DNA of 64,000 bases from positions 2,399,286-2,463,285 of the forward strand of contig JAJUBI010000004.1 in the NCBI GenBank assembly GCA_022419385.1, given 5' to 3'. The DNA comes from Paraconiothyrium sp. Pb-2020 (Eukaryota; Ascomycota; Dothideomycetes; Pleosporales; Didymosphaeriaceae). The notes beneath the pieces are model-generated. The model was not told the origin of the DNA and ran no database searches. It saw only the letters and a program-made list of their open reading frames with translations. Both the position numbers and the translations under genes were made by a program. Positions 44,549 to 53,850 of this stretch are shown one piece after another; position 1 is the stretch's first letter, and each line of letters starts with the position of its first letter.

Positions 44549-47500
44549 CTTAGTCTCGTGTGTGCGAGCAGGGGGTGTGTAGGGAATTTTGGTGAAGTGA
44601 GGGCGGGGTAGCGCTCAACGAGGCGCTATCAAAGGGAAGCTGCGGCGGAGGCACTGAGGCAGTCCGGAGCAGGCAGGGAGGGAGGCGGTTGGCGGTTGAG
44701 ATGGCGGAGAATGCAGAGCAAAACACGCTTGGGGCTTCGCAGAGGTCATGCAGCGCCCTGGCGACGCTGGCGGCCAGAACAAGGTGTGTTCGACAAGCGC
44801 TGCGTCATTTTGAGTGGCCCGTGCGCTATGACGCTGCGCTCGACATCATACCCCAGAAGCGCGTCGAGCCCACGCATCCTCGCCCCTGCCGTCCCGAGAT
44901 TGCCCAGTGCAGGAATGGAATGGAATGCGCGCGGTCTGGCCGCGGCCTTGAACTCACCTCAATCACGGCCATCCTGCTTCCCCGGCGGCTGTCTGCGTGC
45001 TTCTGCTCGCGGTGGAAGGGCATGCGTCTGTCTGCCGTACCCGCTTGTGAGCCCCGTGCAGTATGCGCTTGCGGGAGCTGTGTGCCGTGTTACGTCGACG
45101 GTCTCGTTCTGTGAGCACGGCGGATGACGGTATGGATTTGGCCGGCGGGAGATCTCGCAGCTGGGCCGTAGCGCTGTGCAAGGGTAGATGATACGCCTGG
45201 GAGCACAGAGATGCAGTCCTGTTCGCTGACGGTCGTGATCGCTGGCAAGGCTCCGGGCAGGGCAGGTAATCTGGCGATGAATTCCAGCTGTGAGGTCCGG
45301 ATCGCGATGGTGTCGGCAAACGGCGCGGGCGGGGCAAAAAGGACAATCAGACAAAAGGTGAGAGAGACAAACCAGCCTCGGGGTCCCGCGAAGAGATAAA
45401 AAGTGCTGTGCCTTTCGCGGCGCCGGTACTGCCACGCCAGCGCGGACGCCGGACCCTCGCACGCCTCTGGCTGCTACCGCCGGTGGTGCGCGGAGCGACG
45501 GCTTCCCCGGCCTACTTCCAAGGTTCTCTATCGTGAGTGCCTCAGGAGGAGCTGCTAGAGGTTGCTCAACGCACGCTAGACGGCGTCGGCAACGCCACCA
45601 TGCGTATGCAGCCGACATGGCGCTGCCCAACGCGGCCGCATCTCTCTCGATAGGCAGACGGAGCAGGGCAGCCCCCAAGAAGACCCTCTTCACGCGTCAC
45701 CGCTGACTCCGTGGTTATAGCATGCATGCTCCTGGGGGTTGGACTCCAATATCAATTCTGGCGGCCCGTGGATCTGATGCAGGGTCTAGCTGATGACATC
45801 ATCACAACCATGGATGGGCGTGGTGGGGCCCGCGGGCAAGGCCATCGTTCGGGCTCCTCTGAAACGTAGGCTTGACGTCTGGCACAAAGGCAGCCCGCTC
45901 CCAGCGCACATCATGAAGCCGCCTGCCTACAGTACAACCGTGAGACCTACCTCGTCTCCCAATAATCACGAGCATGACGTTGGTGGTGCTGACTATTGCT
46001 AGACGAGATTACTTTGCGCCTTTCCCACATGTGCATGCAGGGTCCGCTAGCGTACGCCTACGGTCCTTCTGCAAGCGGCCGTTCACCGGAGCCTCACGCA
46101 CGCGCAGAAATCATGCCACGTCAAACGTGGGTTGCGGCAGCATTCTCTCGCGCCTCACAATCTGGCGAGGCTCTCAAAGGGACAGTCAAATCCGTGCTTA
46201 CCGTCGTAGAACAGTGGAAGGCGCCGTGTAACGAAGCCCGCGGAAGAGCCTGGAGGTATGACCCCATGTGAATCCTTGCTCTCCAGAACCGAAGCCAGAC
46301 GCTGCCCGTGCGCGGATGACACCCGACTCGAACGACTCCCTCTTTAGAATTATCGGATGAAGGGTACTTGTGACCCGGCTGCTATTACAAAGTGCCGCTC
46401 CCTCCACGCGAAAGTCCCATCTCGGACCGTTGCGGATGTGGTTTGTCAGGATATCCGACCCTAACCCAAGGTAATCCCCTGCAAAGTTCAAACGTGTTTG
46501 AACTCGTAGAACAACTCACTTTCAGTAAGCGACGGTAGGCGACGATCTTCTTTTGAAGAGAATCTGTGCTCAAAAGAGTGGGGCGCACTGGCTCCGAGCT
46601 CGGGATATTCCATAGGTGACTGGGATTACGTCCGAATAACACAAACTGCTTCATATTGTTCAGCGGGGGTAAACAGGCTGGTACAAAACCTATTACGAAG
46701 CAGCGAGATCAGGGCTCCCAATTACAAATGTTCGAGCAAGACCCCGCGCGCTGGCATTGCTTCTCGCATGCATGTGTACGACCAAGTCGACCATATGCTG
46801 AAAAGCTACTGGTTTGTAAGCTCCTCATAGCCCTAGTCACCCCAAGACATATTATCGGATGACCAACTTTAGCAGCTTCACTAGGGGGGGATTTCCACAA
46901 TGAAGTATTTGAACTGACCTAGATTACGTTCTCTGTTGCATGTACAGCGGAATAGTGGGCTCTAGGTATCGACGCGTTTATACGCATTCTGATGTACTTT
47001 TACGACCACGGGTATTGGTATTGAAAGCCGCGGAATATCGAATGTCCATGCCGGTAAGCATCTCTGTCTATTGCATGAAATATGGAAGTTCTACTCAGCA
47101 AGTGCTGTGTCTTGTTGGTAGGCGATGGGTTGGTAGGAGAGGGTTTATAATTATCAAGCAGGTTGTTTCCTGTATGATTGAGGATAAGTAAGAGACACCT
47201 ATGTTGATGGAGATGCCTGCCAATCGCAAGGGGCAGCCCATCTAACCGAACGATTACTCTCACCCTTGATTCTTGATTCAACGGCCGCATCCACCGGAAT
47301 GGCAGTCCCGAGTAACATCGACCCACCTGTACACGTGCACAACACGCCAGACTGATGTCGACAAGGAAACTATAGGCACCCACGTGCGAGGCTTGTATCT
47401 GGGCAACAGGTTCTCGGGCCATTTCGATGTCCGACCATCGCTGCAACCATACCATCCAGGTGTTTCCGCCCCGTTACTCCAGGTTTCGCGGCCAATAGGC

Positions 47501-47796
47501 AGAACGTCGGGTCTCTCCACGCTCCTCTTGCCCACAATCGGATGGTCCTTCTCCAGATTCTCCACACTTGTCTCGGCTTGGCATCTTGGCGACCATCGTT
47601 CCGCCGCTGCCGTCACGAGCATCGACTTGGCTTTCATGGCATGGTGGGCGCCGAAGAAACTGCCGATGGCGGGACTATGCAGTAACGATGAAATCCGATG
47701 GGGAGAGGATGTGGGGAGGTGGACTGACCGAAAGGTATATAATGCGAAGACATTGTGAGACTCGCTTTGCGAATACGCCGAGAATTTCACTTCGTG
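44549..47796. other. Long divergent intergenic region
   Basis: 3.2 kb between the kinase (minus) and GH3 (plus) genes. The left kilobase is GC-rich and has long chance frames on both strands. From about 45.8 kb the sequence is mixed and gene-free. The minus frame 47278-47790 begins without ATG and has no motif. A TATA-like element lies at 47736-47743. Confidence 0.5.
47736..47743 (+). promoter_or_regulatory. TATA-like element of the GH3 gene
   Basis: TATATAAT, 54 bp before the GH3 start codon. The distance is short for a fungal TATA box unless the 5' leader is only 20-30 nt long, so its function is uncertain. Confidence 0.4.
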
Positions 47797-49716
47797 ATGA
47801 TGGGAAACCTTTCAAGATGGGGCCGGAGAACGCTTCTCTCTTTGCTCTTCATCTCGACCATCGTTTCTTCCACTTCAGCCAGACCAGAAGCCATCTCCAA
47901 GAATCCAGCACATTCGCTCATGCCACGCTCCTCCAATGAAACTTTCCCGTACCGCGATGCGTCGTTATGTATCGACGACCGCGTGAATGATCTCCTCCAG
48001 AGAATGACACTCGAGGAGAAGGCCGGGCAGCTCTTTCATCTTCAGATGCAAATGGGACCAAACGGCACTCTCGATCTCGGCAATGTGACAGCGCGTCGCA
48101 ACAGTAGCGAAAACATGATCGGTGAGAAGCTGATGACACATTTCAACCTCGTAGGAGACGTTACCGATGTTCGAGTGACCGCAGAGTGGTACAACCGCAT
48201 ACAAGAACGTGCGCTACAGACCAGGCTTGGGATACCGATCACACTCTCATCCGATCCGAGACATGCCTTCACAGAGAACATCGGGACAGGATTCGCGGCA
48301 AATCAGTTTTCGCAATGGCCGGAAAGTTTGGGTCTTGCCGCTTTGCGAGATCCCGAGCTCGTACAAAAGTTTGCTGAGATAGCACGCGAAGAATACATGG
48401 CGATTGGCATTCGGACAGCGCTTCACCCACAGATCGATCTCGTGACTGAGCCGCGATGGGCGAGGATTGGAAACACCATGGGCGAGGACGCTAATCTCAC
48501 TGCGGAGCTTGTCGTCGCTTATCTGAAGGGATTCCAAGGCGAAGAGCTTGGTACGCACTCAGTTTCGACGATTACGAAGCATTTCCCTGGTGGTGGACCC
48601 ATGGAAAACGGTGAGGATAGCCACTTCACATATGGAAAGAACCAGACATATCCGGGTCACAATTTGGAATACCACCTCATTCCATTCAAGGCGGCCATCG
48701 CAGCAGGAGCCCGTCAGATTATGCCTTACTACTCGCGACCAATTGGTACCGAGTACGCCGAGGTTGGCTTTTCGTTCAATAAGGGCATAATCACTGATCT
48801 CCTCCGCGGTGAGCTTGGTTTCGATGGAATCGTCTGCAGTGACTGGGGTCTTATTACCGATACCGTGATTGCAGGACAGGACATGCCTGCTCGTGCATGG
48901 GGCGTCGAGTACTTGAGTGAGCTTCAGCGCGCGGCCATGGTGCTCAATGCAGGTGTTGATCAATTCGGCGGCGAGCAACGGCCTGAGCTTATCGTCGAGC
49001 TGGTGGACACTGGAGTCGTTCCCGAAGAGCGTCTGGACGTGTCAGTCCGGCGTCTTCTCCGCGAGAAATTTACTCTCGGCCTCTTCGACAATCCTTTTGT
49101 CGATGTTGAGGCGGCAGTTCAGGTGGTCGGCAACCCCTACTTCCGCCGCATCGGCAACGAAACCCAGAGAAAGGCATACACTCTCCTCACCAACAATGAC
49201 GATACGTTGCCTCTTAAATCCGACAGCGCCATTAAATACTACGTCGAAGGTATCGAAGCGTCCCATCTCGAAGCTCGCAACATCTCCCTCGTCTCCTCGC
49301 CTGAGGAAGCCGACCTGGCTCTTATCCGTCTACAAGCCCCATACGAGCCACGGCCCGGCGGCTTCGAGAAAAACTACCACGCCGGTTCACTCGAATATAA
49401 CGCCACCGAGAAAGCCCGACAAGCAGCCATTTACTCCGCTGTGCCTACCATCGTCGACATCTACCTTGACCGACCCGCTGCTATTCCCGAAATCGCAGAG
49501 TCGGCGAAAGTACTACTAGCGAATTTCGGAGCGGGACCTGACGCCTTCTTAGATGTGATCTTCGGCGTTGATGGAGCGCAGCCCCAGGGCAAGCTGCCGT
49601 TTGATCTGCCAAGGAGTATGGCGGCTGTGGAGGCTAGCAAGGAGGATGTGCCATTCGATACAGAGAATCCTGTGTTTAGGTTTGGGCATGGGCTGAGGTA
49701 TGCGGAGACATGTTAA
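47797..49716 (+). CDS. Secreted glycoside hydrolase family 3 (beta-glucosidase-like)
   Basis: An intronless gene for a 639-residue retaining exo-glycosidase. The start is ATG 47797; upstream frame lacks ATG. A signal peptide is clear: basic start (NLSRWGRRT), hydrophobic core LLSLLFISTIVSS, likely cleavage after TSA. Family features are LLQRMTLEEKAGQL near the N terminus, ITLSSDPRHAF, the KHFPGGGPMENGEDSH loop with the conserved Lys-His, and the nucleophile Asp at about residue 349 in GIVCSDWG. The second domain includes LGLFDNPFVD and VLLANFGAGPDAFLDVIFG, and ends LPFDLPRSMAAVE followed by FRFGHGLRY. No fibronectin III domain follows, so it is shorter than typical fungal GH3 beta-glucosidases. 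Several N-glycosylation motifs (NGT, NVT, NSS) fit secretion. Substrate is uncertain. Confidence 0.94.
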   Translation: MMGNLSRWGRRTLLSLLFISTIVSSTSARPEAISKNPAHSLMPRSSNETFPYRDASLCIDDRVNDLLQRMTLEEKAGQLFHLQMQMGPNGTLDLGNVTARRNSSENMIGEKLMTHFNLVGDVTDVRVTAEWYNRIQERALQTRLGIPITLSSDPRHAFTENIGTGFAANQFSQWPESLGLAALRDPELVQKFAEIAREEYMAIGIRTALHPQIDLVTEPRWARIGNTMGEDANLTAELVVAYLKGFQGEELGTHSVSTITKHFPGGGPMENGEDSHFTYGKNQTYPGHNLEYHLIPFKAAIAAGARQIMPYYSRPIGTEYAEVGFSFNKGIITDLLRGELGFDGIVCSDWGLITDTVIAGQDMPARAWGVEYLSELQRAAMVLNAGVDQFGGEQRPELIVELVDTGVVPEERLDVSVRRLLREKFTLGLFDNPFVDVEAAVQVVGNPYFRRIGNETQRKAYTLLTNNDDTLPLKSDSAIKYYVEGIEASHLEARNISLVSSPEEADLALIRLQAPYEPRPGGFEKNYHAGSLEYNATEKARQAAIYSAVPTIVDIYLDRPAAIPEIAESAKVLLANFGAGPDAFLDVIFGVDGAQPQGKLPFDLPRSMAAVEASKEDVPFDTENPVFRFGHGLRYAETC

Positions 49717-49851
49717 TGCGTGATCTGCCAGGATCAATTGACGAATTAATGAATGACCCAAATATCACGTACAGACAAAATACCATATGCGTGTCACACA
49801 CTGCCACGAGTGACTGAAAATAACGACTACCTTAGTCCACCTCAATATCAC

Positions 49852-50127
49852 TCATAAGCTTCCAAACCTGCGATTCACACCCGTAAAGGTCCACCCTTGT
49901 TGTTGCATTTGCTGTATATGCATCCGGCACATTGGACAATAGCCCTCTATGATTTCCGAGCCTAGGTGGTGACCATTAGTACATCTCATCTCACGAGGGT
50001 TATAGATGTTGCGATCGTCCACGGGGTTTTGATACAAATAGTTGCGGAAATCATCGCAGAAAATTGTTCTGGTGGCGAGGTCCTGATGACCACAGTAGGT
50101 GTAGATACGGAGGATATCGTAGCACAT
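49852..50127 (-). CDS. Small Cys/His-rich protein, possible zinc binder
   Basis: About 91 residues from ATG 50127 (MCYDILRIYTYCGHQ). Cys/His residues are arranged as CGH, FCDDF, MRCTNGHHLG and GYCPMCRMH. Such spacing suggests one or two zinc sites. Small fungal proteins starting with an MC..........CGH pattern are common in Pezizomycotina but uncharacterised; this is from memory. The frame is open upstream to ATG 50316, which would add 63 less ordered residues. It lies tail-to-tail with the GH3 gene, 135 bp away. Confidence 0.6.
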   Translation of the reverse strand: MCYDILRIYTYCGHQDLATRTIFCDDFRNYLYQNPVDDRNIYNPREMRCTNGHHLGSEIIEGYCPMCRMHIQQMQQQGWTFTGVNRRFGSL

Positions 50128-51699
50128 CTGGTGTACCTGGGTTACGAGTGGGTAGTTGTAAGTAGTCGGGGTGGAAGAAACGTGGAGCTCACAGGCACTT
50201 GGTGAGCTGTGAGATGCGATACAGGTACGCTTGTGGAGGCGAAAATGAACATTGAGTGGTGGGTCAGACTTATATGTGCCTAATATGGTTCTGTTCGTCT
50301 TTCGCTGATACCTCATTGTCGTTCATCATAACGAAGCGAAGTGGAATCGTGGATGGACTCAAATCACGTCGTAATACACATATGAACAGCACTTAGTTAC
50401 ATTCCAATGGTGACAGCTGCGCTGCATGCTGTCCTGCCCTATACTCAGTGCTTGGCTAGGAGGGCGCCTATCATTAAGCACTATAGGTGTGTGGGCGACA
50501 CATTGTTCAGAAGTCAAACGCTGTCCATAACGTGTGCGATGACAGCTACTGATATTCAGTTTATTATTTCATGAAGCTATGCGATCTCGAAGATCGATGT
50601 TGAAGCTATGCGATGGGTTCACAACGTAGTGATACAAGGAGGACCCAGTCCTGTGGATCCAGGTATCGGCTTGAATCTGAAAGGTTCAGGTAGACGTATT
50701 ATCATGCTGTGTTAGACACCCATGCATGGTAAACGTGGCTCGCTTGCTAAAGGTCCGGCAAACGGTCGACGACACAGCAGGCTAGGCTTTTTTTTATTGA
50801 ACCCGCGACCTTACACACATTTTGAGCCTAGATTAGAGGTCTAATTCACGTGGTAGATGACGGACCCAGCGCGACTATCAAGTGTGACATGTTTGTTGTT
50901 TCTGGATGATGATCATATAAAGTTTTAGGCGCAAACTGAAACCAAGCTTTCACATGGACGACGTACAGAAAATCTCCTGCCCCATGTTTTCGCATATGCT
51001 TCCTTGATCTAGATCTCGATCTTGCGGTGCGGTATTAGCCCACGCCATACAGAAGCAAACAGGTGTGCAATAGCGCAGCGTGATAATGTCGTTTCATTTT
51101 TGTCCCGTCCAACGTGTTCTTATTGCGTTACTTACATTTCATGGCACTGTTATCAATGAGATATGAAACCGGTACTTCTAAAGATACCGTCCCAGCTCGC
51201 GAGCCTGCCCATGGTGTAAGCTCGTCTGCCAGAAGTTCAGCTACATATGTATACTAAAGGAATACTAAGCTGGTGCATGTTTCACTGGTAATATCTCTCT
51301 GGGGACTCCATATACTAGGCATCGGTTCTTGCCTACCATAGTTTTAGTAGGGTGGCCCATCCGCGGCAAAATTACTCGCTTTCGAGCTGCCTAGCCAAGT
51401 CCGCCGGTTTCTCATGATTGGATCGAATGTCAACTTGGCACTAGTCCAAATATAAATCTATATGCTTACGTCCCGCATAGCCCAGGCGGGGTTCCAGTCA
51501 GGCCCTATTCTCCATTGCACCTGCGAAACAACTCGTCGCTGCTACTGTCGCGTCCTCGCCAGAGGTCCCCATCAGCGGTGCAGATGCATCAAAAAGCATT
51601 CTTCCTTTTGCATAGAGCCTCGTGTCAGCCGTAGCATGGATACCGCGACACGCCGTTAGCGTTCCCCTCGAAACATGCAAACGTATACCGCGGATCGGC
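50128..51699. other. Intergenic; weak tRNA-like relic
   Basis: 1.6 kb without a gene. On the minus strand around 50844-50796 there is a short hairpin (ATTAGA / TCTAAT) followed by GGGTTCAAT and eight A residues, reminiscent of a decayed tRNA-derived element; there is no foldable tRNA. AT-rich blocks flank it. Confidence 0.4.
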
Positions 51700-53232
51700 A
51701 TGGAATTCCTTAGCGATGACAACCTCACCGAGCATACCGAATTCGAACGCCAACTCTCTCCTGATGATCGGTCGCATCATCTGGAGGTCTCAGATTCCAC
51801 ACAAGAAGTCCAAACCCTTAGTAGGAATGTAGCTGAGGACAACAAATGCTCGATCTCAAGCCAATCGTATGAGAGCGTTAGAAGCGCATCTAATCACCAT
51901 ATAAGCAAGATCCCCCTTCTACTGCGGGAGTATGACCTGACCGCGCCATCCTCTCCTGTGATTGGATTTGCGCATAATAATACGGACCTCAATTCGCAAG
52001 GTTCCTCCAAAGCAAGCGAGGTGCAGAGTTTCCCAGGCGCTCTGTACCCTCCGGCCCCACCTTCGATTCGATTATCGCCTTACGTTTTAATTCCACAACG
52101 TTCCGCTCCTCCACGTCCCTTTCAACAATCGAAAGCATCAATAGCAAACGCTTCTCGTAGCGCGTGGCTAGAGTACCTGAATAGTCGGGGTCTGTTGGAT
52201 AGCGAGTTCTATGAACGCGACTGGTCTGGGAAAGGTCAGCATGTGGAATATCAAGTGCATGAGATCCCTAGCATTCCGCTTGTTGTGGAGGACGTCCTTG
52301 GGCACACCGCTTCGGCCTTAGTCGAGAGCGTGATTTGCCGGAATGTTCGCCTCGCACGAAAGACGGTCAGGTGCACGAAGAGACTGAGACGAGAAGATGC
52401 GCTGAAGGAGGTCGAGCATCTGCAGCGTCTCGAGCATTCGCACCTTGTCCGGGTCGTTGGAACCTACATTATTACCCCTAGGAAGGACCTTTCAATTCTT
52501 TTATATCCTGTGGCGGAGTACAACCTCGAATCGTTCCTAGACTCCATCTTGGAAGATGTCGATTCTGACGACGTCCATCAGCTTGTGCTCGCCTCCCAAA
52601 AGGTGAGGAGTGTTGCCACGTTCTTCGGGTGCCTTGCGCAGACCTTAGCCTTTATACATGCCAACTTAATTAAGCATATGGATATCAAGCCCAAGAATAT
52701 CCTCGTCCGGGATGTTTCAAGAGAGCCGCCTTTGACTCCGCGCCACCCTGGTTCAAGGTCCGCAGTTAGATACAAAGTATACATTGCTGATTTCGGCATC
52801 GCGCGGGCATATACTTCTGCTGAAGATGCGGAAACGGCAAACCCAACGGCATTTACTCGAGTCTACGCGGCGCCCGAAGTCGTCTCCCAAGATACCAGGG
52901 GTCTTAAAGCAGATGTCTTCTCCTTGGGGTGCGTGTTTGTTGAAATGGTAGCAGCTCTGCTCGGGGAGCGTCACCACTTGGCAGACATCAGAGATGAAAA
53001 CGAATTAGATTCCTCGTTTCAAGCAAATATACCCCAGATACAGAAATGGGTTGATGAGCTGCCTTTCTCCGATGCCATACCAATATTTCCGGATCAGTTG
53101 TTTGCTATGCTTAACCGAAACCCAACGCACCGTCCATCGGCTGCCAGGCTTGCAAAGTTCCTAGGCTCGATCCGATGCTGTACTTCGGGGCCTGAGGAAT
53201 TTATAGAGATTCCCAACAACGCTGCTCACTAA
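51700..53232 (+). CDS. Protein kinase-like protein, orphan
   Basis: An intronless frame giving 510 residues from ATG 51700; the frame is open to 51622 but starts there with GTG. The first 190 residues are Ser/Pro-rich and disordered. The kinase domain begins near residue 200. I see RLARKTVRCTKR as the beta-3 Lys candidate, LKEVEHLQRLEHSHLVRVVG as helix C with its Glu, the catalytic loop HMDIKPKNILV (HMD rather than HRD), ADFGIARAY with DFG, and YAAPEVV as APE. DVFSLGCVFVEMVAAL completes the C-lobe. Core catalytic residues are present, so activity is possible; the HRD Arg is replaced by Met. It is not close to any named kinase I know. Filamentous ascomycetes carry many such lone kinases. Confidence 0.85.
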   Translation: MEFLSDDNLTEHTEFERQLSPDDRSHHLEVSDSTQEVQTLSRNVAEDNKCSISSQSYESVRSASNHHISKIPLLLREYDLTAPSSPVIGFAHNNTDLNSQGSSKASEVQSFPGALYPPAPPSIRLSPYVLIPQRSAPPRPFQQSKASIANASRSAWLEYLNSRGLLDSEFYERDWSGKGQHVEYQVHEIPSIPLVVEDVLGHTASALVESVICRNVRLARKTVRCTKRLRREDALKEVEHLQRLEHSHLVRVVGTYIITPRKDLSILLYPVAEYNLESFLDSILEDVDSDDVHQLVLASQKVRSVATFFGCLAQTLAFIHANLIKHMDIKPKNILVRDVSREPPLTPRHPGSRSAVRYKVYIADFGIARAYTSAEDAETANPTAFTRVYAAPEVVSQDTRGLKADVFSLGCVFVEMVAALLGERHHLADIRDENELDSSFQANIPQIQKWVDELPFSDAIPIFPDQLFAMLNRNPTHRPSAARLAKFLGSIRCCTSGPEEFIEIPNNAAH

Positions 53233-53850
53233 CTGTAGAAGTAGCAGTCCGCCCTTGAGAAGTGCGCGGCGTACATACCATATTATCCACAAGGAAATTT
53301 TAGATCTTAAACATAATGATTATCCATTTATTTTAAGCTTGATGTTCACCGGATATATTCCGAGTCAATGTCCCGCTTGTGAAGGCGTTGTGTTGTGGTG
53401 AACCCCGTTCGAAGAAAGTTGTCCGGTCTCTCCATGATCACTGTACTACGAATAACATCAAGTATTGGCTCTGGGTCTTGAGTGTTGCATGGCTCATCTT
53501 CGGGAAAAAGGCATCCAAAGTTGACAAGTCACCGTGGATGCACCGGGTCCGATCGTGATCGTGATCGTTATTCATTCATCCCTATCCGCCTTCCTCCACC
53601 CAGCCACCACATACCACACTTTTCCCAGAGATAAAATCATCCACCGCCTCCACATAATCGTATTATACAACCCTCTCTAGGGCGCTCAAATAGAAGGTAT
53701 ATGCCAAAACCGAAAAAGGTAAAAAGCGCCAAATAGAACGTAACGGAACCCTAAGCCGTGACATCATATACTCGTAAGCCTGAGAATCAGTACCAAATGC
53801 TGGACGCAAACTGCCATAGATAGTCGAATAGATAGCTACGCATCGCGGGG
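53233..53850. other. Convergent 3' flanks
   Basis: 618 bp between the orphan kinase and the Ser/Pro-rich gene. It contains three tandem copies of GATCGT at 53551-53568 and otherwise nothing recognised. Confidence 0.5.
53551..53568. repeat. Tandem repeat, 3 x 6 bp
   Basis: Three exact copies of GATCGT. Minor simple repeat. Confidence 0.85.

Noticed and set aside
44689..45693. Overlapping long frames on both strands beside the kinase gene
   Set aside because: GC-rich DNA keeps several frames open at once; composition is Arg/Cys/Pro-biased with no motif.
47278..47790. 170-residue minus-strand frame upstream of GH3
   Set aside because: It has no ATG at its start, no motif, and covers the GH3 promoter.
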